Origin: Xylophilus sp.
GTDB taxonomy: Bacteria; Pseudomonadota; Gammaproteobacteria; Burkholderiales; Burkholderiaceae_C
Assembly (NCBI GenBank): GCA_009914555.1
Contig: WNDY01000028.1
Coordinates: forward strand, 1 to 56,458
DNA length: 56,458 nt
Reading direction: 5' to 3'
In this document: piece by piece, positions 16,523-26,165 of the stretch
How positions within the stretch are numbered: position 1 is the first letter of the stretch
Layout: every line of letters begins with the position of its first letter
Program-made: the position numbers and the translations under genes
The notes under the pieces: model-generated
What the model was told of the DNA's origin: nothing
The model's input: the letters and a program-made list of their open reading frames with translations, nothing else
Databases searched by the model: none

Positions 16523-17755
16523 TCAGCCCTCGGCCACGCTGTGGCCGATCTCCGGCCAGCGGTGGTGCAGCCCGATCCACGACGCCAGCCCCACGCCCAG
16601 CATCGCGAGCGATGCCGCGGCCAGCGCGGGCGTCGAATGCATGACCAGCGGCGCGACCACGCCGGCCACCAGCCCGTTGGCCACCGAGCCCACGCAGGCC
16701 TGCAACGACGAGGCCATGCCGCGGCGCTCGGGGTAGAGGTCCAGCACCAGCAGCGTCACCACGGGCACCATCAGCGCCCAGCCGAAGGCGAACACGCCGA
16801 TCGGCGGCAGCGCCCACCAGGGCTGCGCGGCGAACAGCAGGTTGGCGGCAAGGTTGACCAGGCCGACTGCCAGCATGATCAGAAAGCCGTGGCGGATCTG
16901 CCGCTTCGGCGCGATGCGGCCTGCGAGCCGGCCGCTGGTCCAGGCGCCGCCCATGATGCCGCCGATGGTCAGGATGAAGAACCAGAAGAACTGCGTCGGT
17001 CCCAGGTGCAGGTGCTCGCCGAGAAAGGCCGGCGCCGCCAGCACGTAGAGGAACATGCCGTTGAACGGCACGCCGCTGGCCAGCGCCAGCAGCATGAAGC
17101 GCGGGCTCGACAGCAGCTGCCAGTAGCCGGCCATCAGGTTGCGCACGTTGAACGGCTGGCGCTGCGAGGGATGCAGCGTCTCCGGCAGCAGGCGGAAGTT
17201 GGCTGTCCACAGCACGACGCCGACGGCGGTCAGGAACCAGAAGATGCTGTGCCAGCCCAGGTGCACGAACAGCCAGCCGCCCACCATCGGCGCCACGGCC
17301 GGAGCCACGCCGAAGTAGATCGTCACCTGGCTCATCACGCGCTGCGCCTGCGACGGCGGGAACACGTCGCGGATCACCGTGCGCGAGACCACGATGCCCG
17401 CGCCGGTCGACAGCCCCTGCAGCGCGCGCAGCAGCACCAGCTGGCCCACGCTCTGCGACAGCGCGCAGCCGGCGGAGGCCAGCGTGAACACCGCGAGCCC
17501 CGTCAGCACCACCGGCCGCCGGCCGAAGCTGTCGGCCAGTGCGCCGTGGAACAGGTTCATGAAGGCGAAGCCGAACAGGTAGGCCGACAGCGTCTGCTGC
17601 ATCTCCACCGGCGTGGCGCCCAGCGCGGCGCCGATGCCCGAGAAGGCCGGGATGTAGGTGTCGATCGAGAAGGGCCCCAGCATGCCGAGCACGGCCAGCA
17701 GGACGGCCAGGGCCCAGCGGGGGCCGCGCCAGAGGTTCGCAGCGTCTGGATGCAT
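16523..17755 (-). CDS. Bcr/CflA-family multidrug efflux MFS transporter
   Basis: The 410-residue, 12-helix MFS protein has the Bcr/CflA markers GPFSIDTYIPAF in helix 1, QQTLSAYLFGFAFMNLFHGALADSFGRRPVV (loop 2-3 motif A with GRR), RALQGLSTGAGIVVSRTVIRDVF and GVAPAVAPMVGGWL (antiporter motif C region). Members export drugs, dipeptides or cysteine by proton exchange. The ATG at 17755 was chosen because the helix-1 motif follows at the family's usual distance. It is divergent from infA2 across a 367-bp gap. Confidence 0.9.
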   Translation of the reverse strand: MHPDAANLWRGPRWALAVLLAVLGMLGPFSIDTYIPAFSGIGAALGATPVEMQQTLSAYLFGFAFMNLFHGALADSFGRRPVVLTGLAVFTLASAGCALSQSVGQLVLLRALQGLSTGAGIVVSRTVIRDVFPPSQAQRVMSQVTIYFGVAPAVAPMVGGWLFVHLGWHSIFWFLTAVGVVLWTANFRLLPETLHPSQRQPFNVRNLMAGYWQLLSSPRFMLLALASGVPFNGMFLYVLAAPAFLGEHLHLGPTQFFWFFILTIGGIMGGAWTSGRLAGRIAPKRQIRHGFLIMLAVGLVNLAANLLFAAQPWWALPPIGVFAFGWALMVPVVTLLVLDLYPERRGMASSLQACVGSVANGLVAGVVAPLVMHSTPALAAASLAMLGVGLASWIGLHHRWPEIGHSVAEG

Positions 17756-17854
17756 GAGGGAGCTGTGTGGGAACGGTTGCCGCACGCCGCCATGGCGGGG
17801 AGCGGATGGTCCGCGTCTGTCGTGCGAACAGGCAAAAAAAGCGCGCAACCAGCT

Positions 17855-17860
17855 ATAATA
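17855..17860 (+). promoter_or_regulatory. -10 hexamer (TATAAT) for infA2
   Basis: Perfect TATAAT 263 bp upstream of infA2. No acceptable -35 box at 16-18 bp. The 367-bp gap 17756-18122 holds this promoter and a long structured leader, with no gene that I can support. Confidence 0.5.
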
Positions 17861-18050
17861 CCGGGTGTTCCAGCTCGTGCCCCGCGTGAATTGTCCGGGA
17901 GCATGCCTGATGCCCCGGCACCCGCGAGATTCGCGCGGGCAGCCGGCCAGGCACGACGAGGATGGCGCCTTCGCAGCTGCCGCCTCTTGCGCACGCCGCA
18001 CCGCCTGCGCTTCCCCCTTGCCGAACGATCCGCTGCCGAGTTCGCGCTGT

Positions 18051-18102
18051 CCTGGCGCCGGCCCATCCAGCGGGCTGCGCGGTGCGTGCCAGGCGCCTTT
18101 TT
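18051..18102 (+). promoter_or_regulatory. Terminator-like hairpin in the infA2 leader
   Basis: GGCGCC at 18054-18059 can pair with GGCGCC at 18092-18097, which is followed by TTTTT; alternatively CCTGGC (18051-18056) pairs with GCCAGG (18088-18093). It ends 20 bp before the infA2 ATG, so it may act as an attenuator or a start-site control element. Confidence 0.4.
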
Positions 18103-18122
18103 GAATTTGGAGATTTGAGACG

Positions 18123-18377
18123 ATGGCCAAGGAAGAACTGATCGAAATGCAGGGCCAGGTGACCGAAGTCCTGCCGGACTCGCGTTTCCGCGTGACGCTC
18201 GACAACGGCCACCAGCTCGTGGCCTACACCGGCGGCAAGATGCGCAAGCACCACATCCGCATCCTGGCCGGCGACAAGGTGTCGCTGGAGATGTCGCCCT
18301 ACGACCTGACCAAGGGCCGCATCACCTTCCGCCACCTGGCCGGCCGCGGCCCGGCGCCGAGCACGCCCCGCCGCTGA
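18123..18377 (+). CDS. infA: Translation initiation factor IF-1, second-copy type
   Basis: The 84-residue S1/OB-fold protein starts [30 protein letters not shown], with the IF-1 block [37 protein letters not shown]-1 occupies the A site of the 30S subunit and helps fMet-tRNA selection. It stands alone, away from ribosomal protein genes, and has a 12-residue C-terminal extension ([12 protein letters not shown]), both typical of the extra IF-1 copies in Burkholderiales. A long leader and its own terminator frame it as a single-gene unit. Confidence 0.93.
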   Translation: MAKEELIEMQGQVTEVLPDSRFRVTLDNGHQLVAYTGGKMRKHHIRILAGDKVSLEMSPYDLTKGRITFRHLAGRGPAPSTPRR

Positions 18378-18413
18378 CTGCCCGCCGCCCGCAGGCCGGG
18401 CAGCCACGGCACG

Positions 18414-18451
18414 AGCCGCGCTTCCTTGTCGCCGGAGCGCGGCTTTTCTTT
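18414..18451 (+). terminator. Intrinsic terminator after infA2
   Basis: A 9-bp perfect stem (AGCCGCGCT / AGCGCGGCT) with a 13-nt loop is followed by TTTCTTTG. Confidence 0.8.
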
Positions 18452-18503
18452 GTGCGTGGAAGATACTCCCCATATTGGCCGCCCGTAGCACCCGTGTTTC
18501 AAG

Positions 18504-18523
18504 CGCTATGAGGCTATACCCCC
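18504..18523 (+). repeat. Copy 3 of dispersed motif CGCT-N7-YATACYCCC
   Basis: Plus strand reads CGCTATGAGGCTATACCCCC; the four preceding bases CAAG are shared with the copy at 44593-44612. Its end is also part of a 7-bp inverted repeat (AGGCTAT at 18511-18517, ATAGCCT at 18527-18533). It lies at the 3' end of the SDR gene, and a partial second copy (GATACTCCC) is at 18462-18470. Confidence 0.75.
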
Positions 18524-18531
18524 GTGATAGC

Positions 18532-19293
<762 letters not shown>

Positions 19294-19323
19294 ATGCGCT
19301 GTCTCCTTTGTCGAGAGGGTGAG

Positions 19324-19341
19324 ATTGACGTGCACGTCAAT
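19324..19341. promoter_or_regulatory. 18-bp perfect palindrome ATTGACGTGCACGTCAAT, probable operator
   Basis: It is centred in the 141-bp divergent gap between the SDR (start 19293) and patatin (start 19435) genes. ACGTNNACGT cores with TTGAC arms resemble sites of MerR-type regulators of branched-chain/fatty-acid catabolism such as LiuR; that assignment is from memory and is only an inference. Confidence 0.65.
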
Positions 19342-19434
19342 TATGGCGGGGTCGCGATGCCGTACAGTGCCGCCTCCGCGACGCGCGGGGCGGCCGGCGC
19401 CGCCGCCGAAGACCCAGGTTCGAGCGAGAAAGAG

Positions 19435-20370
19435 ATGATGAAGACACGACGATGCGGCGCGCTGCGCCGCTGGCCTGCCGCGCGCATGGCGGCGCTGGCG
19501 CTGGCCCTGGCCGCCGCCGGCTGTACCACCGCGCCGGTGGCGCCGCCTGCGGCCGCGCCGCCGGCCGTGACGCCCGCGGCGCTGCCGCTGCGCATCGGCT
19601 TGGCGCTCGGCGGCGGCGCAGCCCGTGGCTTCGCCCACGTGGGCGTGATCCAGGTGCTGGAGGAGGCCGGCATCCAGCCCGACTTCATCGTCGGCACCTC
19701 GGCCGGCAGCCTGGTAGCCGCGCTCTACGCCAGCGGCCGCAGCGGCGCGCAGCTCCAGCAGCTGGCCGAGACGATGGAGGAGGCCGCCTTCACCGACTGG
19801 ACACTGCCGCTGCTGAGCGCCCGCGGCATGCTGCGCGGCGAGGCGCTGGCCCGCTACGTCAACGGCATGGTGGCCAACAGGCCGATCGAAACCATGCCGC
19901 GGCCGCTGGGCATCGTGGCGACCGACCTGCACAGCGGCAACGGCGTGCTGTTCCAGCGCGGCAGCGCCGGCACCGCCGTGCGGGCGTCGAGCGCGGTGCC
20001 GGCGGTGTTTCAGCCGGTGGCGATCGCCGGGCGCGAATACGTGGACGGCGGCCTGGTCGCCCCGGTGCCGGTGCGCTATGCGCACCAGATGGGCGCCAAC
20101 TTCGTGATCGCGGTCGACATCTCGGCCGCGCCCGAAGGCAACCCCACGGCCGATACCTTGCAGGTGCTGCTGCAGACCTTCGCCATCATGGGCCGCAGCA
20201 TCAACAGCTACGAACTGCGCGATGCCGACGTGGTGGTGCGCCCCGGGCTGGCCGGCGTGGGCAGCGCCGACTTCACCTCGCGCCGCCGCTCGATCGAGGC
20301 CGGCCGCGTGGCGATGCGGCAGGCGCTGCCGGCGCTGCAGGCGGCCCTGGCCGCCCGCGCACCGCACTGA
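19435..20370 (+). CDS. Patatin-like phospholipase lipoprotein
   Basis: The 311-residue protein starts [13 protein letters not shown] and has a lipobox LAAAGC near residue 27-32, predicting a lipid-anchored protein, then a Pro/Ala linker. The patatin domain (about 50-240) shows the oxyanion motif [16 protein letters not shown], the nucleophile GTSAGSL and the catalytic Asp in [10 protein letters not shown]. It should be an acyl hydrolase in the envelope. It may be co-regulated with the divergent SDR gene through the palindrome at 19324-19341. Confidence 0.9.
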   Translation: MMKTRRCGALRRWPAARMAALALALAAAGCTTAPVAPPAAAPPAVTPAALPLRIGLALGGGAARGFAHVGVIQVLEEAGIQPDFIVGTSAGSLVAALYASGRSGAQLQQLAETMEEAAFTDWTLPLLSARGMLRGEALARYVNGMVANRPIETMPRPLGIVATDLHSGNGVLFQRGSAGTAVRASSAVPAVFQPVAIAGREYVDGGLVAPVPVRYAHQMGANFVIAVDISAAPEGNPTADTLQVLLQTFAIMGRSINSYELRDADVVVRPGLAGVGSADFTSRRRSIEAGRVAMRQALPALQAALAARAPH

Positions 20371-20386
20371 CGAGGAGTACGGGCAC

Positions 20387-20413
20387 AAAAAAGCCCGGTC
20401 GACAGACCGGGCT
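20387..20413 (-). terminator. Intrinsic terminator of the phasin gene
   Basis: On the minus strand a 9-bp perfect stem AGCCCGGTC / GACCGGGCT with a 4-nt loop is followed by TTTTT. It lies in the patatin-phasin convergent gap and may also slow plus-strand transcription. Confidence 0.85.
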
Positions 20414-20503
20414 GGCAAGGATCCCGAAGCCGCGTGGCTTTCCAGGGACCCGAGGAGACCTGGATGCCGCGCCGCCCTGCGGGCAGCGCAGCGGATCAGG
20501 AAT

Positions 20504-21085
20504 TCAGCGCTTCTTCGGCGCGGCGGCCGAGGCGGCGGCAGCGGCGTTGGCCGTGGCCGTCTTGGCGGCGTTGGTGGCCTGGGTGGTCACGGCGTTGAAG
20601 TTGGCTTCGGCCACGTCGGACGCCTGCTTGACCGCCTTCTGCACCGATTCGAAAGCGTTGTTGGCGGCCGAGACGGCGCTCTTGAACACGGCGACGGCGG
20701 TTTCCGAGCCGGCCGGCGCATTGCGGGCGGCGTTGTCGACCAGGCCGACGAAGTTCTGCTGGGCCTCGGCGGCCTTGGCTTCGAAGGCGCGGCTGAATTC
20801 GCTGCTCGTGGAGGAGGCGATGTCGTAGAGATGGCGGCTGTACGAGGCGCTCTTCTCGGCCAGCGGCTGCAGCAGGTTGGCCTGCAGGGCCAGTAGCTCC
20901 TGCACGTCGCGCACGCCAAGCACGGCCTGGGTGTGGCTGGCGGCATCGGCCAGGGCGGCGCGCGAGGCGGTCACGTTCAGCTCCACCAGCTTCTCCACGC
21001 CTTCGAAGGCCTTGCTGGTCAGGCCGAACAGCGTGTCGATGTTGGCTTTGTGGGTTGCCAGGATTTGCTCGGCAGTCACGGACAT
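20504..21085 (-). CDS. phaP: Phasin (polyhydroxyalkanoate granule-associated protein)
   Basis: The 193-residue protein is mostly amphipathic helix with the phasin-2 family pattern: [38 protein letters not shown], then [17 protein letters not shown], and an Ala/Lys-rich tail ending [11 protein letters not shown]. Phasins coat PHA granules and control their number and size. No PHA synthase is in the window. A sigma70-like promoter and a PhaR-like inverted repeat lie upstream, in keeping with PHA-responsive control. Confidence 0.93.
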   Translation of the reverse strand: MSVTAEQILATHKANIDTLFGLTSKAFEGVEKLVELNVTASRAALADAASHTQAVLGVRDVQELLALQANLLQPLAEKSASYSRHLYDIASSTSSEFSRAFEAKAAEAQQNFVGLVDNAARNAPAGSETAVAVFKSAVSAANNAFESVQKAVKQASDVAEANFNAVTTQATNAAKTATANAAAAASAAAPKKR

Positions 21086-21149
21086 GGAAAGCTCCTAGAA
21101 AGGGATGGTCAATGATCGAAAAGGGGGACTTCTTCCTGTCTGCGCCGTG

Positions 21150-21178
21150 TTTATGTTGCGGTGCAGCATTGTTGTCAA
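21150..21178 (-). promoter_or_regulatory. Sigma70-like promoter of phaP
   Basis: On the minus strand TTGACA (21178-21173) and CATAAA (21155-21150) are separated by exactly 17 bp. The spacer contains a TGCTGCA half-site like the inverted repeat 35 bp upstream. Confidence 0.6.
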
Positions 21179-21212
21179 GTATAGATAGGCTGCGCACCGA
21201 TGCAAGGCATTT

Positions 21213-21229
21213 TTGCTGCATTGCAGCAA
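21213..21229. promoter_or_regulatory. Perfect inverted repeat TTGCTGCA-T-TGCAGCAA, PhaR-like operator
   Basis: It contains CTGC-N3-GCAG, the form described for PhaR/AniA-type regulators of PHA genes. It lies upstream of the phaP -35 box. Assignment to PhaR is inferred from the motif plus the phasin context. Confidence 0.6.
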
Positions 21230-21367
21230 TCTAGAGGCAGTTCTCTAGAGCCTGGCCCGCCGGCGCCGGGCCGCAGGGATGCGCCGGCGGCTGGCAGAAT
21301 TCCCGCCAGGAGCAGCCACGCAAGAGACACCGCCGCCAGCCCTGCGCGGCGTGCATGCCTTCATACC

Positions 21368-22549
21368 ATGATCATCCAGAGCCTTCTCGACACCGACCTG
21401 TACAAGTTCACCATGATGCAGGTGGTGCTCCACCAGTTCCCGGGCGCGCAGGCCGAGTACCGCTTCCGCTGCCGCACGCCCGGCATCGATCTGGCGTCGC
21501 ACGTGGCCGACATCCGCGCCGAGATCCGCCATCTCTGCACGCTGCGCTTCCACGAGGCCGAGCTGGCCTACCTGCGGGCCATGCGCTTCATCAAGAGCGA
21601 CTTCGTCGACTTCCTCGGCCTGTTCCAGCTCAACGAGCGCAACATCGCGGTCACGCCGCTGTCCACGGGCGAGATCGACATCACGATCAAGGGGCCGTGG
21701 CTGCACACGATCCTGTTCGAGATACCGGTGCTTGCGATCGTCAACGAGGTCTACTTCCGCAACACCCAGCGTGTGCCCGACCTGGCCGAGGGCCGCCGCC
21801 GCCTCATCGCCAAGCTCGGCCAGCTGCAGGCCGAGGGCAGCGACCTCAAGATTGCCGACTACGGCACGCGCCGGCGCTTCAGCCGCGATTGGCAGGAGGA
21901 GGTGCTGCGCACGCTCGTCGCCCGGCTCGGCACCGGCGCACGGGGCCAACTCGCGGGCACCAGCAACGTGCTGTTCGCGATGAAGCACGGCCTCACGCCG
22001 CTGGGCACCATGGCCCACGAATACCTCCAGGCCTGCCAGGGCCTGGGGCCGCGGCTGCGCGACAGCCAGGTGTTCGGTTTCGAGTCGTGGGCCCGGGAAT
22101 ACCGCGGCGACCTCGGCATCGCGCTGTCGGACGTCTACGGCATCAACGCCTTCCTGCGCGACTTCGACATGTACTTCTGCAAGCTGTTCGACGGTGCGCG
22201 CCACGACAGCGGCGACCCGTTCGCCTGGGGCGAGCGCATCATCGAGCACTACCGCGCCAACCGCGTCGATCCGCGCACCAAGACGCTGATCTTCAGCGAC
22301 AGCCTCACGATCCCGCGCGTCATCGAGCTCTACCGCCGCTTCCAGGGCCGCTGCCAGCTGGCCTTCGGCATCGGCACCAACCTGACCAACGACCTCGGCT
22401 ACGAGCCGCTGCAGATCGTCATCAAGATGGTGCGCTGCAACGGCCAGCCGGTGGCCAAGCTCTCCGACTCGCCCGGCAAGAACATGTGCGACGACGAGAA
22501 ATACCTGGCCTACCTGCGCCAGGTCTTCGAAATACCCGAGCCTGTATAG
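21368..22549 (+). CDS. pncB: Nicotinate phosphoribosyltransferase
   Basis: The 393-residue enzyme converts nicotinate and PRPP to nicotinate mononucleotide, with ATP-driven phosphorylation of an active-site His; the family His is in [11 protein letters not shown] near residue 218. Other landmarks: [13 protein letters not shown] at residues 6-18, YGTRRRFS near 166, [14 protein letters not shown] near 260, RHDSGDP near 278 and SLTIPR near 315. It serves NAD salvage. Length matches E. coli PncB (400). The ATG at 21368 gives the family's usual N-terminus. The stop codon lies inside a degenerate copy of the 20-bp motif. Confidence 0.95.
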   Translation: MIIQSLLDTDLYKFTMMQVVLHQFPGAQAEYRFRCRTPGIDLASHVADIRAEIRHLCTLRFHEAELAYLRAMRFIKSDFVDFLGLFQLNERNIAVTPLSTGEIDITIKGPWLHTILFEIPVLAIVNEVYFRNTQRVPDLAEGRRRLIAKLGQLQAEGSDLKIADYGTRRRFSRDWQEEVLRTLVARLGTGARGQLAGTSNVLFAMKHGLTPLGTMAHEYLQACQGLGPRLRDSQVFGFESWAREYRGDLGIALSDVYGINAFLRDFDMYFCKLFDGARHDSGDPFAWGERIIEHYRANRVDPRTKTLIFSDSLTIPRVIELYRRFQGRCQLAFGIGTNLTNDLGYEPLQIVIKMVRCNGQPVAKLSDSPGKNMCDDEKYLAYLRQVFEIPEPV

Positions 22550-22559
22550 CCCTGTAGCG
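22540..22559 (-). repeat. Degenerate copy of the dispersed motif (CGCT-N7-TATAC kept, tail changed)
   Basis: Minus strand reads CGCTACAGGGCTATACAGGC, so the CGCT-N7-YATAC core is intact and YCCC is not. It overlaps the pncB stop. A further partial copy (GGATACTCCC) lies at 22593-22602 on the minus strand. Confidence 0.5.
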
Positions 22560-22637
22560 GGCTTCGGACGGCCGTTGTACGGCAATCGTGGTGGGAGTAT
22601 CCGAGCTCCTGCCGTTTCTCCCTTTCTTTGCGCAGCC

Positions 22638-23630
22638 ATGACCACCGACCGCAGCAAGCCCCGCATCCTCGTCGCCCGCGCCGTCTTCCCCGACATCATC
22701 GACCGCCTGTCGCGGCACTTCGCGGTCGAGCACAACCAGGGCGACGCGCCCTGGGGCCCGGCCGAACTGGCCGTGCGGCTGGCCGACAAGGACGGCGCGC
22801 TCACCACCGGCAGCGAGCGCATCGACGCCGCGCTGCTCGCGGCCGCGCCGCGGCTGAAGATCGTCGCCAACATGGCCGTGGGCTACAACAACTTCGACGT
22901 CGACGCGCTCGCCGCGCGCGGCGTGGTCGGCACCAACACGCCCGACGTGCTGACCGAGACCACGGCCGACTTCGGCTTCGCGCTGCTGCTGGCCACGGCG
23001 CGCCGCATCACCGAGAGCGAGCACTACCTGCGCGCGGGCGCCTGGAAGCGCTGGCGCTACGACATGTTCGCCGGCGCCGAGGTGCACGGCAGCACGCTCG
23101 GCATCCTTGGCATGGGCCGCATCGGCCAGGGCATCGCCCGGCGCGGCGCCCACGGCTTCGGCATGGACGTGGTCTACCACAACCGCTCGCGCCTCGGTCC
23201 GGAGCTGGAGGCCGCATGCCGGGCCCGCTACGTCGGCACGGACGAACTGCTGGCCACGGCCGACCACCTCGTGCTGGTGCTGCCGTACTCGGCCGCGTCG
23301 CACCATGCGATCGGCGCGGCCGAGCTGGCGAAGATGAAGCCCACGGCCACCCTCGTCAACATCGCGCGCGGCGGCATCGTGGACGACGCGGCGCTGGCCG
23401 CGGCGCTGCGCGCAGGCCGCATCGCGGCCGCCGGCCTCGACGTGTTCGCGGGCGAGCCCGAAGTGCATCCGGAATTGCTCGCACTGAAGAACGTGGTGCT
23501 CACGCCGCACATCGCCAGCGCCACCGTCGCCACGCGGCGGGCGATGGCGAATCTGGCGGCGGACAACCTGATCGCGTTCTTCGAAGGGCGCGGAGCGCTC
23601 ACGCCGGTGAACGCGGTGCGCGGCGCCTGA
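22638..23630 (+). CDS. D-2-hydroxyacid dehydrogenase, glyoxylate/hydroxypyruvate reductase type
   Basis: The 330-residue NAD(P)-dependent enzyme has substrate-loop [19 protein letters not shown] near residues 75-93, the dinucleotide-binding GILGMGRIGQGIA near 155, and the catalytic triad Arg in VNIARGGIVDD, Glu in AGLDVFAGEPEVHPEL, His in LTPHIASAT. This pattern fits GhrB/GyaR enzymes that reduce glyoxylate and hydroxypyruvate. The specificity is inferred. Its TGA overlaps the ATG of rmuC by 1 bp (TGATG). Confidence 0.9.
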   Translation: MTTDRSKPRILVARAVFPDIIDRLSRHFAVEHNQGDAPWGPAELAVRLADKDGALTTGSERIDAALLAAAPRLKIVANMAVGYNNFDVDALAARGVVGTNTPDVLTETTADFGFALLLATARRITESEHYLRAGAWKRWRYDMFAGAEVHGSTLGILGMGRIGQGIARRGAHGFGMDVVYHNRSRLGPELEAACRARYVGTDELLATADHLVLVLPYSAASHHAIGAAELAKMKPTATLVNIARGGIVDDAALAAALRAGRIAAAGLDVFAGEPEVHPELLALKNVVLTPHIASATVATRRAMANLAADNLIAFFEGRGALTPVNAVRGA

Positions 23631-24958
23631 TGCGGGCGGACATCCTGATCCTGGGGGCGCTCGCCGCGCTCAACCTGGTGCTTCTGGTCGCGCTGCTGCT
23701 GCGCAGGAACGGCAATGGTATCGACGCTGACCACATCGACCGCCTGGAACACGCGCTGCGGCGCGACATCGACGCTGCCGCACGCGGCGCGCGCCAGGAG
23801 CAGGCGCAGTCCTTCGCCACCTTCCAGCGCAGCATGGTGCAGCAGGCAGGCGAGGCCACGCGCACGCAGAACCACCAGATCGACGCGCTGGCCCAGCAGA
23901 TCGGCCTGCTGCAGCGCGGCCTCGGCGACACGCTGTCCACCCAACTGCATGCGTTGAGCGAAGCCAACGCGCGCCGCATGGCCGAGGTGCGCGCCACGCT
24001 CGAAGCCCAGCTCGCGCAACTGCAGGCCGGCAATGCCGAGCGGCTCGATGCGATGCGCAGGACGGTCGACGAGCGGCTGCAGACCACACTGGAGACGCGC
24101 CTGGGCGAGAGCTTCCGCCAGGTGGCCGAGCGGCTGGAGCAGGTGCACCGCGGCCTGGGCGAGATGCAGACGCTGGCGCAGGGCGTGGGCGACTTGAAGA
24201 GCCTGCTGGCCAACGTCAAGACCCGCGGCACCTTCGGCGAGACGCAGCTCGGCGCGCTGCTGGAGCAGGTGTTCGCACCCGACCAGTACGTGGCCCAGGC
24301 CGTCACGCGGCCCGGCGTGCGCCATGCGGTGGACTACGCGATCCGCCTGCCGGGCCGCGGCGACGCGGGCGCGCCGCTGTGGCTGCCGATCGACGCCAAG
24401 TTCCCGAACGAGGACTATGCGCGCCTGCTCGACGCCCAGCAGCGCGCCGACGCTACCGCCGCCGAACTGGCCGCGCGCGCGCTGGAGGCCCGCATCCGGC
24501 TGGAGGCGCGCTCCATCGCCGAGAAGTACGTCGAGCCGCCGCACACGACCGACTTCGCCATCCTCTTCTTGCCGACCGAGGGACTTTATGCCGAGGTGCT
24601 GCGGCGCCCGGGCCTGGTGGAGGCGCTGCAGCGCGAGCACCGCGTGACGCTGGCCGGGCCGACTACGCTGCTGGCCATGCTCAACGCGCTGCAGATGGGC
24701 TTCCGCACGCTGGCGCTGGAGCGGCGGTCGAGCGAGGTCTGGCAGGTGCTGGGCGCGGTCAAGACCGAATTCGGCAAGTTCGGCGACGTGCTTGGCAAGG
24801 TGCGCAACCAGGCGCAGACGGTGCTCAACACGCTCGATGCGGCGCAGACCCGCACCAACGTGCTCAACCGCGCGCTGCGCCAGGTCGAGGCGCTGCCCGA
24901 CGAGCAGGCCCGCGGCCTGCTGCCGGCCGTGCCCGACGCGGAGCCGCCGCAGCCATGA
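23630..24958 (+). CDS. rmuC: DNA recombination protein RmuC
   Basis: The 442-residue protein has an N-terminal membrane helix (ILILGALAALNLVLLVALLL), a long coiled coil (about residues 35-190, rich in Gln/Ala/Arg) and the RmuC nuclease-like domain: VKTRGTFGETQLGALLEQV, WLPIDAKFPNEDYARLL, HTTDFAILFLPTEGLYAEVL, VTLAGPTTLLAMLNALQMGFRTLALERRSSEVWQVLGAVK. RmuC limits inversions at short repeats and, in other bacteria, takes part in defence against foreign DNA. It overlaps its neighbours on both sides (TGATG upstream, ATGA downstream). Confidence 0.93.
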   Translation: MRADILILGALAALNLVLLVALLLRRNGNGIDADHIDRLEHALRRDIDAAARGARQEQAQSFATFQRSMVQQAGEATRTQNHQIDALAQQIGLLQRGLGDTLSTQLHALSEANARRMAEVRATLEAQLAQLQAGNAERLDAMRRTVDERLQTTLETRLGESFRQVAERLEQVHRGLGEMQTLAQGVGDLKSLLANVKTRGTFGETQLGALLEQVFAPDQYVAQAVTRPGVRHAVDYAIRLPGRGDAGAPLWLPIDAKFPNEDYARLLDAQQRADATAAELAARALEARIRLEARSIAEKYVEPPHTTDFAILFLPTEGLYAEVLRRPGLVEALQREHRVTLAGPTTLLAMLNALQMGFRTLALERRSSEVWQVLGAVKTEFGKFGDVLGKVRNQAQTVLNTLDAAQTRTNVLNRALRQVEALPDEQARGLLPAVPDAEPPQP

Positions 24959-26097
24959 TGCCGGGGCTGCTGTCGCTCGTTGCGGCCCAGGTCTTCCTGC
25001 ATGCCTGCATGACCGGTGTGCGGCTGGCCGCGCCGCTGCTTGCGCTGCGCGCGGGCTACAGCGCCGCGGCCGTCGGCATGCTGCTTGCGCTGTTCGCGCT
25101 GACACAGGTATTCCTTGCGCTGCCGGCCGGCCGCTATGCCGACCGCCACGGGCTGCGCCGGCCGCTGGCCATCGCGGTCGGCGTGGCCGTCGGCGGCGCG
25201 GCGCTGGCCGCGGCCTGGCCGGTGTTTCCGGTGCTCTGCGCCGCAGCGCTGGCCACTGGCGGCGCCAGCGGCGCGGCCTCGATCGTGCTGCAGCGCCACG
25301 TCGGCCGCATCGCCGAAGGGGCGACCGCGCTGCGCCAGGCCTTCAGCTGGCTCGCGCTCGGGCCGGCGGTATCGAGCTTCATCGGGCCGTTCAGCGCCGG
25401 GCTGGCGATCGACCTGGCGGGCTTTCGCGCGGCCTTCGCGCTGCTGGCACTGCTGCCGCTGGCCAGCTGGTGGTGCGCGCGCGGCGTCACCGAGCTGCCG
25501 CCGGTGGCGCCGCCGCCGGGAGCCAGCCGGGCCCGCGTGTGGGACCTGCTCAGGGAGGGCGAATTCCGCCGCCTGCTGCTGATCAACTGGATCGTCTCGT
25601 CCTGCTGGGACGTGCACACCTTCCTCGTGCCGGTGATCGGCAACGAGCGTGCGCTGAGCGCCTCGGCCATCGGCACGGTGCTCGGCAGCTTTGCCGTGGC
25701 GGCGGCGCTCGTGCGCCTGGCGCTGCCGCTGCTGGCGCAGCGCCTGCGCGAGTCGGCGGTGGTCGCCTGGGCCATGGCCGCCGTGGCGGCGGTGTTTGCC
25801 GTCTACCCGCTCATGCGCGGCGCCTGGGGCATGGCCGCCTGCTCGGTGCTGCTGGGCCTGGCGCTCGGCGCGGTGCAGCCGATGATCATGAGCATGCTGC
25901 ACCAGATCACGCCGCACGAGCGCCACGGCGAGGCGCTGGGCCTGCGGCTCATGGCGATCAACGCATCGAGCGTGGCCATGCCGATGCTGTTCGGCTCGGC
26001 CGGCGCGGCGCTCGGCGCGGCCAGCGTGTTCTGGGTGATCGGCGTGGCCGTGGCGCTGGGCACGCGCACGGCCTGGCGGCTCGGGCGCTCGCTCTGA
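24955..26097 (+). CDS. MFS transporter, unknown substrate
   Basis: The 380-residue protein has about 12 hydrophobic helices and an MFS loop motif AGRYADRHGLRRPL near residue 60. A central loop (residues about 185-205, PPVAPPPGASRARVWDLL) divides the halves. It starts inside the rmuC stop (ATGA), so the ghr-like, rmuC and MFS genes look like one transcript. I see no residue pattern that gives a substrate. Confidence 0.85.
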   Translation: MMPGLLSLVAAQVFLHACMTGVRLAAPLLALRAGYSAAAVGMLLALFALTQVFLALPAGRYADRHGLRRPLAIAVGVAVGGAALAAAWPVFPVLCAAALATGGASGAASIVLQRHVGRIAEGATALRQAFSWLALGPAVSSFIGPFSAGLAIDLAGFRAAFALLALLPLASWWCARGVTELPPVAPPPGASRARVWDLLREGEFRRLLLINWIVSSCWDVHTFLVPVIGNERALSASAIGTVLGSFAVAAALVRLALPLLAQRLRESAVVAWAMAAVAAVFAVYPLMRGAWGMAACSVLLGLALGAVQPMIMSMLHQITPHERHGEALGLRLMAINASSVAMPMLFGSAGAALGAASVFWVIGVAVALGTRTAWRLGRSL

Positions 26098-26165
26098 GCG
26101 AGGCCGGCGGCGCCGCTGCGGCGCAATCCCCATAATCGCGCCATGACCGCGCTGCCCCCCGACCG

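Noticed and set aside
22593..22602. GGGAGTATCC before the hydroxyacid dehydrogenase as a full motif copy
   Set aside because: The CGCT half is missing at the fixed spacing, so it is only noted as a half-copy.
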